The notes: generated from the letters alone by a model not told the origin. A DNA stretch of 64,000 bases from Bin52 sp965213935 (GCA_965213935.1 CBDCAO010000008.1:53005-117004); one strand, 5' to 3'. Shown: positions 9,480 through 18,293, counted from the first letter of the stretch. A program made the numbers and translations.

Positions 9480-9835
9480 ACGCCGTCATCAATCTCCGGC
9501 ACGAGCCGAAGCTGCGCGAGGCATTCGAATACGCCCATGTCGTGGACAACACCGTGCTGGTCGACCGCCGCACGAAATGGGGCAATCCGTTCCGGATCGG
9601 CCCTGGCCAGGATGCCGGGCAAGCCGTCGCGCGCTACCGCGTCCACCTCTGGCAGCGCATCCGTGCGGGCGAGACCTCGCTGGAAGAACTCGCCGAGTTG
9701 GCGCCCTGCTGGCTAGCCTGCTGGTGCGTCGGGAGCCACGCCTGCCATGCCGAGGTGCTCGCCCGCGCGGCGGCCTGGGCAGCGGACCGGCTGGCGGAGC
9801 GCGACGCGCGACCGGCGCACGGGGGCGTGTCATGA
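9476..9835 (+). CDS. DUF4326 domain protein
   Basis: 119 residues. The motif RRTKWGNPFRIG, a following YRVHLW, and the Cys/His-rich CWLACWCVGSHACHAEVL are typical of DUF4326, a small family common in phages and mobile elements with no established function; the Cys/His cluster suggests a metal site. The gene overlaps both neighbours by ATGA (9476-9479 and 9832-9835), forming a tight three-gene cluster with the Toprim protein. Confidence 0.85.
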   Translation: MNAVINLRHEPKLREAFEYAHVVDNTVLVDRRTKWGNPFRIGPGQDAGQAVARYRVHLWQRIRAGETSLEELAELAPCWLACWCVGSHACHAEVLARAAAWAADRLAERDARPAHGGVS

Positions 9836-10059
9836 GCGCCATCGTCTTCCGCCGCATCGCTCCGGACGAGTCCCGCATTTACCAGGACGGCGAGCATGTC
9901 GGCGAAGTCCTCGCGCTCGACGATCCGCTCTGCCAGGGCGCGCGGTATTACGTGGTGCATCTCGACGAAGACCCGCGCGGTCCCTGCCGCGTCCATGACC
10001 GCAACCGCATTCGCGAGGTGACCGAGCGTCTGGTCCTCTCGCATCCGCTCTGGGGTTGA
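9832..10059 (+). CDS. Small hypothetical protein (75 aa)
   Basis: Starts MSAIVFRRIAPDESRIYQDG at an ATGA overlap with the DUF4326 gene, which fixes the start. The sequence alternates strands (EHVGEVLALDD, ARYYVVHLDEDPRG) and ends HPLWG, consistent with a small beta-rich fold. No known motif. The coupling suggests it works with the Toprim and DUF4326 proteins. Confidence 0.7.
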   Translation: MSAIVFRRIAPDESRIYQDGEHVGEVLALDDPLCQGARYYVVHLDEDPRGPCRVHDRNRIREVTERLVLSHPLWG

Positions 10060-10601
10060 GCGGCGATGGCAGGAGTCCGATCGGCAACGCTTCGAATGCT
10101 GCCGGGGAGTTTGGGCGCGTCGCTTCGCGACCGGGCTATCCGCTCAAATCTGCGGTCGCTGGCGCTCCCTACGATAACCGCTCCTATCCCTCGCGCCTTC
10201 GCTCGCGGGCTCGCTGCGCGCTCCGCTTGCAAGGTTGGCTGTCAGGACGGTGCGTCGTCTCGGAGACCGTGCCGCGCGGCACCGCCGATGGGGTCCGTGC
10301 AGGTGGAGAGAATTACGCCACCCCGCTGTGAAGTCCAATTGTGTCACACGTGCTCGCGACAGCAACCCTTCGGGTCCTCCGCTTCGCTCCGGCCTGGCCA
10401 AGAAGCTCTAGGGCGGGCCGTGAAAGTCGCCGACCGTGAAGATCGCTGGCGCGATCTTCCGCACCGAGATTCGGCGACTTTCCGCACCAACCCCGCCCAA
10501 GGGCTTCTAAGGCCAGGTGCTTCTGCTGCGCGCGCGTGCCCCAACAGGACATCACATCGGGGATCGGCCCCGAACGTGTAACCGATCAAGGGAGATCGAC
10601 A
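10060..10601. other. Intergenic region of 542 bases with a large hairpin
   Basis: I see no supportable gene here. The left part (10070-10330) has imperfect CGCTCGCG-type stretches resembling other noncoding parts of this element. The right part holds the nested hairpin at 10401-10508, listed separately. Confidence 0.6.
10401..10508. repeat. Four-tier nested inverted repeat (structured DNA/RNA, oriT candidate)
   Basis: Four nested arm pairs share one axis: AGAAGC (10401-10406) with GCTTCT (10503-10508); GGGCGGG (10411-10417) with CCCGCCC (10492-10498); GAAAGTCGCCGA (10422-10433) with TCGGCGACTTTC (10471-10482); and GAAGATCGC (10438-10446) with GCGATCTTC (10451-10459) around a TGGC loop. CCGTGAA occurs twice on the left side and TTCCGCAC twice on the right. 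There is no poly-T tract, so it is not an ordinary terminator. It could be an oriT region, a replication signal, or a structured RNA ahead of the DUF2493 gene. Confidence 0.75.
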
Positions 10602-11528
10602 ATGACCTTCGATATCGACACCATCGAGACCGGCACACAGTCCGTCACCGCGACCGTCTGCGAACACGCGGCGCTGTTCGGCGCGACCCCCGAGCGGGAC
10701 GAGTTCGACACCCGCGAGGTGTGGGACGCCGACGAAGCCATCTGTGCCATGCAGGAAGCCTTCGGACTCATCGCCGACGCTGTCGCACCCGACGGCTTCC
10801 AGATCGCCGACGAACGCGAGAGCATGCTCTGGGGCTTCGTCAACATGCTCGACGCACAGACCCAGCGCCTCGACCGCACCGCCGACAAGCTCATGCCCGA
10901 CCTCCGCGACCTCCAGCGCGAGCAGGACGGCTCCGAGATCAAGGCGCACGAGCTCGAACTTGTCACCGACCGCGCGCAGAACCTCACCGCACGACGCGAC
11001 GCCTTCGAGCAGATGCGCGACGCAGCCGCCGAGAGCTACCGCGATGTTACCGGCAGCACGTGGCGACCCCGCCGCGGATCGCACGCGAGCCAGACCGGCA
11101 AGCTGACCTCCGCAGCCATCGACGCCCGCGACTTCATCCGCGCCCGCAAGGACCGCAAGACGCAAGCCCATCTGCCGCAGGGAACCCTCGTCGCCATCGC
11201 CGGCGGAAAAGACGTCGCCAACCCGGCAGCCGTCATCGAGCGCCTCGACAAGACCCGCGCCAAGTATGCCGACATGGTGCTCGTGCATGGCGGCGGACCC
11301 GGCGTCGAGAAGATCGCGGCAAGCTGGGCAGAGCGCAACGGCGTCCACCAGATCGTCTGCAAGCCGGACTGGGACCGCCACGGTCGCGCCGCACCATTCC
11401 GCCGCAACGACGAGCTGCTCAACCTGCTGCCGAAGGGCGTGATCGCGTTCCCCGGCTCCGGCATCACCGAGAACCTCGTCGACAAGGCGCGGCAGCTCGG
11501 CATCCCGGTCCTCAAGGCCGCTGCCTGA
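10602..11528 (+). CDS. DUF2493 / YspA-type SLOG protein
   Basis: 308 residues. I chose the ATG at 10602 because GGGAG lies just upstream. The N-terminal half is helical and acidic with coiled-coil-like stretches (residues 60-145). The C-terminal part is a SLOG Rossmann fold: GTLVAIAGGKDVANPAAVIE, YADMVLVHGGGPGVEKIAASWA, VHQIVCKPDWDRHGRAAPF and a terminal ITENLVDKARQLGIPVL. This C-terminal domain is DUF2493, frequent on plasmids and ICEs, possibly a ligand sensor. It is followed by a likely terminator at 11543-11588 and stands alone. Confidence 0.88.
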   Translation: MTFDIDTIETGTQSVTATVCEHAALFGATPERDEFDTREVWDADEAICAMQEAFGLIADAVAPDGFQIADERESMLWGFVNMLDAQTQRLDRTADKLMPDLRDLQREQDGSEIKAHELELVTDRAQNLTARRDAFEQMRDAAAESYRDVTGSTWRPRRGSHASQTGKLTSAAIDARDFIRARKDRKTQAHLPQGTLVAIAGGKDVANPAAVIERLDKTRAKYADMVLVHGGGPGVEKIAASWAERNGVHQIVCKPDWDRHGRAAPFRRNDELLNLLPKGVIAFPGSGITENLVDKARQLGIPVLKAAA

Positions 11529-11542
11529 TCCGCAACGCCTCG

Positions 11543-11588
11543 CGGGCCGCACCGTCGCTCCGGCGGCGGCGCGGCCCGTCTCTTCTTG
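11543..11588 (+). terminator. Probable terminator after DUF2493 gene
   Basis: An 8-bp stem (CGGGCCGC / GCGGCCCG) with a 20-base GC-rich loop is followed by the T-rich TCTCTTCTT. It begins 15 bases after the stop codon. Confidence 0.55.
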
Positions 11589-12225
11589 CGCACACCGATT
11601 GCGCGGCGATGCCGTCCTCGCGCGCGCTTCGCGCCGCGCTCGTGCTCCGGCTCGCTGTCGCTCGCCGTGGCCGTTGCGTGGAGCCTGCCCCGGACCACGA
11701 TCCGGGGCTGCCGCGTCACGCGCCGCTGCACCATGCACGCATGAGTGCAGCGCCTGCTGCGCCCATCCCGGCGCACCGCCGCTCGCATTGCTCGCGGCAC
11801 TCGTGCAGGCGCTCCTGCGGAGCCCGCCCGCACTTCGTTCGGCACTGCCTCGCGCAGTGCGCTCCGCAGGGCCCGCCGCTCAATCGCCGCGGCAGCTCCG
11901 ATCCGCCGGGTTCCCCGGCGTCGATCTCCCGATCCCCCGTGCATCGTGAAACCGGTTCTGACCCGCCGCGGCGGGCCTTGGGGCTCACACCCGACGCATC
12001 TCCGATGCAGAGGTTGCCGTGACTGCCCATGTCCGCGACTGGCTGATTATGCCCCGCTCATTGGCGCGCCTGTCGGCGCCTGGCGTGCCGGAAACACTTG
12101 CCACCGATCGGTGCTCGCAACCGAGCCTCGGCTACGTCGCGGGGGCCGCTCCATCGCGCCCATGCTGCGCCGAGCACCTTTCGGGATTTCCCGTGTTGCG
12201 GCGCATTCTCTTGAGATTTCCTGCA
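11589..12225. other. Long noncoding stretch upstream of the RHH gene
   Basis: Over 600 GC-rich bases in which no frame shows a recognisable protein or a good start signal. Short imperfect repeats of CGC/GCTCG type are scattered through it. Its position ahead of a DNA-binding RHH-like gene makes it a candidate for oriT or regulatory DNA. Confidence 0.5.
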
Positions 12226-12241
12226 AGCACCTATAGGTGCT
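12226..12241. promoter_or_regulatory. Perfect 16-bp palindrome, operator candidate
   Basis: AGCACCTATAGGTGCT is self-complementary over all 16 bases and contains TATAGG. TTGAGA lies 15 bases upstream of that TATAGG (12211-12216), a weak promoter-like pair. The palindrome is 185 bases upstream of the RHH-like gene, so it may be that protein's operator or a relaxosome binding site. Inference only. Confidence 0.55.
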
Positions 12242-12425
12242 GTGTGCTGGAAGGCATAGAATGACGGTGTCGCTTGCGAACGGCGTCACCCCGACCCTCG
12301 GCCGCGGCTGGCCGGGGCGGGCGAGCGCCGTCCCCGCGCCAGGAAACTGGGCCGAGACCATTCCAATTCCGGCGGGAACTCCGCCCGCTCGCGACAGGAC
12401 ACCGATCGAACCGCGGCAAGAGACG

Positions 12426-12788
12426 ATGACGAAATCACCCGACAAGGCCCTGCACAAGCACATCCGCATCCTTCCCGAGCAGTGGCAGCGCGTCGAGCAC
12501 GCGGCGGCGGGCACCGTCTATTCGGCCAATCAGCTTCTGGTCGAGCTCGCGATGGAGGCCCTCGACCGACGCCAATTGTTCGACACCGAGGCCGAGCTCC
12601 GCGTCGCGCGCGCCTCGCTGTTCGCCGCCCAGGCCATCGCGCGCCAGCTCATCGCCGACGGCCGCGAGAACGACGTCCAGGAAATCCGCGACTTCATCTC
12701 CGGCATCGTCACCGATCCAGATGTAAACGGCCCAGCCGAGGACATTTCCACCACGCTGCTCCATTCATCCGACAAGGACTCGCGATGA
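12426..12788 (+). CDS. Ribbon-helix-helix-like DNA-binding protein (relaxosome or regulator)
   Basis: 120 residues from the ATG at 12426 (MTKSPDKALHKHIRILPEQW); the residues in the longer upstream frame read as noise. A short strand (KHIRIL) followed by two helices (EQWQRVEHAAAGTVYSANQLLVELAMEAL) is the layout of ribbon-helix-helix proteins, including MobC/TraJ-like relaxosome accessory factors. The C-terminal half is helical. It overlaps the next gene by ATGA and is preceded by the palindrome at 12226-12241. A role in oriT binding or autoregulation is inferred. Confidence 0.6.
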   Translation: MTKSPDKALHKHIRILPEQWQRVEHAAAGTVYSANQLLVELAMEALDRRQLFDTEAELRVARASLFAAQAIARQLIADGRENDVQEIRDFISGIVTDPDVNGPAEDISTTLLHSSDKDSR

Positions 12789-13846
12789 GCGATTTGGCCG
12801 CTGTACATTGGGTCGCCCCCGCAGCCGAGGTAATCAATCAGCCCATGAATCGCGACGATCACCTTTCCAACGAAGTCAGCGTCGACGCACGAATAACCGC
12901 CTCGGGCCTGTCGGCTAACGCGAAGTCGCGGGCCATCGCAGCACTCGACAGGCTCGTCGGCTCACTTCTTGATGTTCCGGCGTCGAAGATGGAGTCCTAC
13001 GCGAGCCGAATCCGAGCCCGAAGCCGTCTGGAAGCGACTGTCTTCGACGCTGCCGCGGAGAAGCTTGCGGGTTTGATCGACAATGATGCCGACGCGCCTC
13101 GGCTGATAGACGGGCTTGTGGCATCGCAGATGCACTTGCTCGTAAACAAGAAAAGCGTAGCGGGCCGAGCAGTAGGCTATCTTGCGGCACCCAGTTCTCG
13201 TCCGGAGTCGGAGCCCGACTCGGATTCCGCGGAGATCGATCCGGATTGGCTCAACCATTTCGGCGGATACGCGGAAAAGGCAAGCTCCGAGAAAGTCCAG
13301 GATCTGTGGGCGAGGGTGCTTGCCGGCGAAGTACGACACCCCGGCTCTTTTTCCCTTACTACGCTGCGTCTCTTGGCGGAGTTGGACCAGAAGATGGCAT
13401 CCTGGTTTCAGGAAGAAACTGAATTTCGGATCATGGGCAAGTACATCCTTCATCCCCACGACTACAGCGGGGGGCGGCTGGAGCGCCTGGTTTTCCTTGA
13501 GGAGGTTGGTCTGCTTCACCATGTGGCTCCGTCCGGCGGCATAGCCCATACCTTCAAGCCAGGGCCGGACGGAATCGCCGGAGTGTTCGAGGGAAATCTG
13601 TGTCTCCGAATTCACATCGACCGTGAGGTAAAGCTCAAGGTCATTCCCATCACACGCGTTGGCAAAGAGATCGCCGCCATCTTGCCACCGGTTGATCCGC
13701 GATCTGTCTTCAGGAGACTTGCAAATGCGTTGTCCGGGGAAGTCAAGTCGATGGACATCTGCCAAGTCCTTGAGGAACAACAAGATCATGTTCGAGTGTC
13801 GGATCCGATTGAGATATTAAGGCCGGCGACCCCTGATTCCGGTTGA
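12785..13846 (+). CDS. DUF2806 domain protein
   Basis: 353 residues, start fixed by the ATGA overlap with the RHH-like gene. Residues about 150-205 hold the family core: WLNHFGGYAEKASSEKVQDL, WARVLAGEVRHPGSFSLTTL and RLLAELDQKMA. Base composition is slightly more AT-rich than its neighbours. DUF2806 proteins are found sporadically on mobile elements; no function is established. An interrupted palindrome, GATCCTG-T-CAGGATC (13845-13859), sits on the stop codon and could be a weak terminator or binding site. Confidence 0.85.
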   Translation: MSDLAAVHWVAPAAEVINQPMNRDDHLSNEVSVDARITASGLSANAKSRAIAALDRLVGSLLDVPASKMESYASRIRARSRLEATVFDAAAEKLAGLIDNDADAPRLIDGLVASQMHLLVNKKSVAGRAVGYLAAPSSRPESEPDSDSAEIDPDWLNHFGGYAEKASSEKVQDLWARVLAGEVRHPGSFSLTTLRLLAELDQKMASWFQEETEFRIMGKYILHPHDYSGGRLERLVFLEEVGLLHHVAPSGGIAHTFKPGPDGIAGVFEGNLCLRIHIDREVKLKVIPITRVGKEIAAILPPVDPRSVFRRLANALSGEVKSMDICQVLEEQQDHVRVSDPIEILRPATPDSG

Positions 13847-13859
13847 TCCTGTCAGGATC

Positions 13860-14323
13860 GGCTGCCGAAGCATCGTACGAGACTTGGCCAAGAACTTCCG
13901 ACGACTGCCCAAGTGAGATGAATGCGCAGGTGCGCTGGGTCAGATAGCGACAACAAGCGAGTGTAGATCTCGCCTGTAGCGAGTCGATTTGAATCTACGA
14001 CCTTCGCGCTTGGACGTTTGCCGGAGTTACGGATATGGCGATGTTTGGTGCCCTTCCATGGCCGCCGCAATGCTGGCTCCGATACGCTCACGCCACCAGC
14101 CCTCGCGGCCGGTGCTCCGCCCGGCAGGACAAGAAATAGCCGTTTCCCGTTTCAACGATGTCGCCGGCTGCGGTACTCGGTCGAGATTCCCGCGGCAGGT
14201 CGTTCTGCGGTTCTCGTTGATGCGCCGCAACCGCGTGCTCAGCGCACGCGATGCGAGCGCCTTCGGAGCTTCCTCGTGTCACCGGAGACGCCACGGCGCG
14301 ATCGCCGGACCGGCCTCGGTCGT
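13860..14323. other. Intergenic region, nothing recognised
   Basis: 464 bases between convergent genes. Several short frames are open but none has a start signal or recognisable product. A T-loop-like string near 13985-14000 does not fold as a tRNA. Confidence 0.5.
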
Positions 14324-14839
14324 TCACTCCCGCACGAGCGACGACCGGATGCGGAAGAAATCCTCTATCTCGCTCGACACGTCGATCCGCTCGGAGAGGA
14401 GATTGCCGTGGGCGATCTGGTTCCGGACGTTGTAGAGCTGCATGGCTCGCTTCCACTCGCCGCTGCCCTTTTCGAGAACCAGCGCGAGCCGGTTCTCGAA
14501 GCTCAGGCCCGAGAGCCGGCGGTCGTCCGGGTTGTACAGGGACCAGGCCCGGCGATACCGCCAGTCCTCGTGCGACTGCGCGTGGCGGATGGCATCCCGA
14601 CAGGCTTCGTCGATATCCGTCTCCAACTGGCCCCAGGCCAGCACGAACCAGGCCTGGTCGTTGAGCTCCCGCTCGCGTGCGACGCGGTCCCGCTCGTCCT
14701 CCTTGCCGGCCGCGGCGCGGCTGTCGCGCAGGTTTCCGAGAAACCTGTCAATCCGTTCGTACGAGGCCACGATGGCCTGAAGGTCGCTCACCGCAGGGTT
14801 CGTCTCAGCCACTCGCGCGTGACGGACTCGCGCTCGCAT
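14324..14839 (-). CDS. HEPN-domain protein (predicted RNase-like)
   Basis: 171 residues, all helical by eye. The C-terminal YNVRNQIAHGN contains the R-x4-H signature of HEPN domains (Arg, four residues, His) preceded by an Asn-rich turn. The rest (LNDQAWFVLAWGQLETDIDE, then LSFENRLALVLEKGSGEWKR) fits a HEPN helical bundle of the MAE_28990 or RiboL-PSP type. HEPN proteins are metal-independent RNases in toxin-antitoxin and abortive-infection systems. It overlaps the end of the upstream gene by about 50 bases, so the two are one operon and may form a toxin with its partner. Confidence 0.6.
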   Translation of the reverse strand: MRARVRHARVAETNPAVSDLQAIVASYERIDRFLGNLRDSRAAAGKEDERDRVARERELNDQAWFVLAWGQLETDIDEACRDAIRHAQSHEDWRYRRAWSLYNPDDRRLSGLSFENRLALVLEKGSGEWKRAMQLYNVRNQIAHGNLLSERIDVSSEIEDFFRIRSSLVRE

Positions 14840-15225
14840 CGCCGCTCGTCACGCGCCACCTGCCAGTCCGGCTCCGCGAAGTTCTCGGCCGCGTCGACGA
14901 TGAGGTAGCGCTGGTCGCCGCGCTTCACATCGACCCGGCCGTTGTTGCCGATGATCCACAGCGCGTGCGGCTCGAACCGGACGACCTGGCCGGCGCCGTC
15001 GTCGAGCTCGAGCGTGGGCATCGGCTTCGCCTCGACGCCGAACTTGCGCATCATCTTCTCGTGCATGAGCACGGGGGCGCCCCGGCAGGCCTTCCATCCG
15101 TCCGGCAACCAGCCCCCGATCGCGGCAAAGAGCCCGTTCAGGCGCGCTTCCCAGTCGTCGACGCGGCGGCGAATGTGCGTTGCGTCGACGGTTTCGCTCG
15201 TGACTTCGTCGAGAACCGTATTCAT
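14788..15225 (-). CDS. Hypothetical partner of the HEPN protein (145 aa)
   Basis: I favour the ATG at 15225 (MNTVLDEVTSETVDATHIRR) because GGAA sits 7 bases upstream; an earlier ATG at 15267 is possible. The protein begins with an acidic helical segment, followed by beta-strand-like segments (VVRFEPHALWIIGNNGRVDV, YLIVDAAENF) and a basic C-terminus (RDERRCERESVTREWLRRTL). No known family. Gene overlap with the HEPN gene and the order (partner first, HEPN second) suggest an antitoxin or activity partner; this is inference from context only. Confidence 0.6.
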   Translation of the reverse strand: MNTVLDEVTSETVDATHIRRRVDDWEARLNGLFAAIGGWLPDGWKACRGAPVLMHEKMMRKFGVEAKPMPTLELDDGAGQVVRFEPHALWIIGNNGRVDVKRGDQRYLIVDAAENFAEPDWQVARDERRCERESVTREWLRRTLR

Positions 15226-15394
15226 CGAACCGTTCCAGCCCGCCGCCCGGTCATCCGGCCCGCTCATTATCCGTGCCGCAGCGGCTCCCGAACACCTTAT
15301 ATGGGGCGCCCGGCGGCGTTTCAATGCGGTGGGGCGCACGGGCTACCCTTTCCCCGGCGCTCGAATCCGCCCCGCCGCCGCCGGTTGATGCACC

Positions 15395-18292
15395 TCACAA
15401 CCCGAGCCCGTGATCGACACTCTTCGCAGCTCGATCCTGTTCCATCCCCGGCGCCTTGTCCCGATCACGCAACGTGGAGGTGTCGTGCCCGCGGCCGGAG
15501 CTCCGGTCCCGATCGAGCGAAGTCTCCCGCCCCTTCGCCTTGTCCGGCTCAACGGCTTCGAGCGCCGCGATCCGCTCGCCGGTGGCCGTTTCGAGCTGCT
15601 CCTTGAGCGCCGCCCGGTCGTCGGTCACGAGCTCGGCCTTGTCCCGTGCGCGGCTGATCTCGACGTAGAACGACTTCTGCGTGGTGAGGTGGGGATGGTT
15701 GGCCTCCATCGCTGCGATCACCGTATCGACCGTGCGCCCCTGGAACGCGTGGACCGTCGACGCCCAGGCCCGGTCGAGGTGGCGGAGCTGCGGGTCGCCG
15801 GGGGCGAGGTCGAGCGCGCGCCCGTCCTCGAGGCGGAACGTGACGTGTCCGCCGCGCACCGCCGCGACCTCCGCCGTGCCGCTATTGACCAGCCCGAGCC
15901 CGGCGTCGTTGCGGGTCCAGCGGATGCGGTCGCCGGCGCGGAGCTCGATCTCCTCGCTGCGGTACACCTCGACGCCGCCCGCGCGGGCGGCGATCCGGTT
16001 GGGCTCCCAGGCGACGGAGCGATCGTCCGCGCCTTCAAGGTTCACCGTCCGCGTCCGGTGATCGACGCCCGCGACCCGCAGCTCGTCGCCTTTCTCCACG
16101 CCGAGACGCTTGTAGGGCCGGTGGAATGCCACCGTGTCGCCCGGCATGTAGTTGGCGGCAAGGGTCTTCTCGGCGCTGGTGTAGCCGCGCGAGACGAGGC
16201 GTTCGACCGTCATGGCGGGGCCGTGGACCGCGCCGTCGCGCACCAGGCGTTCGCGGACGATGTTGTTGATCCGCTCGCGCAGGCCGTGGCTCGGCGCCAT
16301 CAGCCCGGCGTTCGCGCGTTCCTCGGGCGACAACGCGAGCCAGCGCGCGGCGGCGGCGCCCGCGAGGTTGTCGGGCTTCACCTCGGCGACGTTCTCCCCG
16401 AGCTTCCCGAAGGCCCGCGCGACGTCGCCCGCGAGGCTCGCCTCGACGGCTTCCTTCAGCGCGGGATCGCGCTGGCGCATGATCTCGTCCATCACGGCGG
16501 TCTTCATGCCGGCGGCCTGGAGCTGGGCGAAGGGCTTGCCGGCGTCGACGGCGTCGAGCTGCTTCGCGTCGCCGACCAGCACCACCCGCGGGATGCGGAG
16601 CGCATCCGCGATCCGGAGCAGATTCCGGGCCTGCACGGTGGAGGCAAGCGAGCCTTCGTCGACCACGAGCGCGGTCTTCGCGAACTGCGCGCGCATTTCC
16701 CTTTCGCCCTTCCTGGTCATGCGGCCTTCGGCGACGCCGGCATAGCGGGCGAGGAAGCGCTGGAGGGTCTCGCTCCCGATGCCGGCTTCGCCTTCGAGCG
16801 TGCGTGCGGCCGAGGCCGAGGGCGCGAGGCCGCGGACCGTATAGCCCTTCTTCTCCATGAGCGTGCGGGCGCGCCTCAGCATGGTGGTCTTGCCCGAGCC
16901 GGCATAGCCCTGGACGCCGACGGTGCGGTCTTCGGACGACAGGATGAGCTTCACCGCCTCCCCCTGCCCGGCGGTGAGGGGGCCGCCCCTGAGCGCCTTG
17001 TCGACGGCGCGGCCTCGCATCGGCACGGCGCCGCGCCTCTGTCCCGCCTGCATCAGCGCGATCGTCTCGCGCTCGTCGGCGACCGCGCGGTCGGTGGTGA
17101 GCAGCCCTTCGGCGCCCGGGAGGCGCGCGGCGTGCAGCGTCCCGGCATTCTCGCGGGCCGCGACCTCGCGCTCGATGTCGCCGACCGCCACCGCGCCCGG
17201 GTTCCAGGCAAGCGCGGCCGCGAGCAGGCCGGTGCGGGCGAACACCGCCTCCCGCTCCGAGAGATGGGCCACGGCCCAGTCCACCGCCTCCGCCGCCAAC
17301 GTCGGCGGCCCTGACGTGGCGCCGGCCTCCCGCTTTGCCTCCGCTGACACGACCCGGCCGGCTTCGTTCGACATCGCCTCCGCCGCGAGACCCCTGGCGT
17401 CGAACCCGAGCGCTTCGGCCTGCCGCTCCCAGCTCTCCCGCAGCTCGTCCCGGTCGACGTCGCGCTTGGCCGCGCGGGTCATCAGCGCCGCACGCTGGGC
17501 GAGACGCTGGTCGTCCGCGGTGTCGCCGCCGCCGCGCTCGGCGACGGCCGCCTCGATCTCGGCGCGGCGCGTCGAGAAGGCTTCCACGACCTCGCGCGAG
17601 ACCCCCGCGATCTCGAAGCGCCCGTCGGCATGGGTCTTCTCGATCCCGTATCCGAGCCGGGCGAGGCCGGCCGCAAGCTCGCTGCGGTAGAGCGCCCCGA
17701 GGAGCATCTTCGATTCGTAGAGCCGTTCGTTCGCCATCGAGCGCCACTTGCCGTCCTCGCCCTGCACCATGTTGGCGATCACCGCATGGGTGTGGAGTGC
17801 CGGGTCGAGGTTGCGCGACGTGTCGTGGCGGAACGTGGCGATGACGGTTTTCTGGCCGCCGGTGCGGACCATCCGGCCCGTCTCCGGATCCTTCATGCGG
17901 GTCTCGGCGACGTTCTTCTCGAACCAGGCGAGCGTGCGCGCGACGGCCCGGTCGTGGGCGTCGACCACGCGCGTATCGCCGCCGACCAGGGCGGCAAGGG
18001 AGACGGATTTCGAGGCCGAGAGGGTGAGGTCGCGGCCGGGGCGGTGGAGGACCTCCCCGTCCTTGCCGCGCCGACCCAGCTCGGTGCCCGAACCGTCGGG
18101 CACCTTGCCTTCGAGGACGGCGCGGAAGGTGGCCGGGTCGACCGGCCCCTTCAGTCCGAGTTCTTCCGCCCCCTTGCCGGCCCAGCCGCTCGCCTCGCGG
18201 TGCTCGGGATCGTCCTTCGCGTAGTAGCCGTCGCGTTCGTAGTAGGAGGCGCCCTGGGCCGGGGCGGCGACGGCCCCGATCGAGGCGACCAT
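15395..18292 (-). CDS. MobF-family conjugative relaxase (TraA/TrwC type)
   Basis: 965 residues from MVASIGAVAAPAQGASYYER. I chose this ATG (18292) because it begins one base after the traD stop. Tyr17/Tyr18 and Tyr23/Tyr24 are candidate catalytic tyrosines, and RDLTLSASKSVSL is the usual MobF strand. The metal-binding histidine region is HDTSR..DPALHTHAV near residues 155-170. The C-terminal part is a RecD-like helicase with Walker A GYAGSGKTTML near 460-470 and LVVDEGSLAS. It nicks oriT, attaches to the 5' end and unwinds the transferred strand. Shorter than F TraI (1756 aa) but typical of TrwC. It is the last gene of the transfer operon. Confidence 0.95.
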   Translation of the reverse strand: MVASIGAVAAPAQGASYYERDGYYAKDDPEHREASGWAGKGAEELGLKGPVDPATFRAVLEGKVPDGSGTELGRRGKDGEVLHRPGRDLTLSASKSVSLAALVGGDTRVVDAHDRAVARTLAWFEKNVAETRMKDPETGRMVRTGGQKTVIATFRHDTSRNLDPALHTHAVIANMVQGEDGKWRSMANERLYESKMLLGALYRSELAAGLARLGYGIEKTHADGRFEIAGVSREVVEAFSTRRAEIEAAVAERGGGDTADDQRLAQRAALMTRAAKRDVDRDELRESWERQAEALGFDARGLAAEAMSNEAGRVVSAEAKREAGATSGPPTLAAEAVDWAVAHLSEREAVFARTGLLAAALAWNPGAVAVGDIEREVAARENAGTLHAARLPGAEGLLTTDRAVADERETIALMQAGQRRGAVPMRGRAVDKALRGGPLTAGQGEAVKLILSSEDRTVGVQGYAGSGKTTMLRRARTLMEKKGYTVRGLAPSASAARTLEGEAGIGSETLQRFLARYAGVAEGRMTRKGEREMRAQFAKTALVVDEGSLASTVQARNLLRIADALRIPRVVLVGDAKQLDAVDAGKPFAQLQAAGMKTAVMDEIMRQRDPALKEAVEASLAGDVARAFGKLGENVAEVKPDNLAGAAAARWLALSPEERANAGLMAPSHGLRERINNIVRERLVRDGAVHGPAMTVERLVSRGYTSAEKTLAANYMPGDTVAFHRPYKRLGVEKGDELRVAGVDHRTRTVNLEGADDRSVAWEPNRIAARAGGVEVYRSEEIELRAGDRIRWTRNDAGLGLVNSGTAEVAAVRGGHVTFRLEDGRALDLAPGDPQLRHLDRAWASTVHAFQGRTVDTVIAAMEANHPHLTTQKSFYVEISRARDKAELVTDDRAALKEQLETATGERIAALEAVEPDKAKGRETSLDRDRSSGRGHDTSTLRDRDKAPGMEQDRAAKSVDHGLGL

Positions 18293-18293
18293 C

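Noticed and set aside
13845..13859. Interrupted palindrome GATCCTG-T-CAGGATC as a terminator
   Set aside because: It overlaps the stop codon, has a one-base loop and lacks a T tract; kept only as a note under the DUF2806 gene.
13980..14005. tRNA-like T-loop (GATTTGAATC) suggesting a tRNA or attachment site
   Set aside because: The flanking stem bases do not pair and no acceptor or anticodon arm can be drawn on either strand.
15410..17314. 634-residue open frame antisense to the relaxase
   Set aside because: The relaxase strand has all MobF motifs; the antisense frame has no recognisable product.
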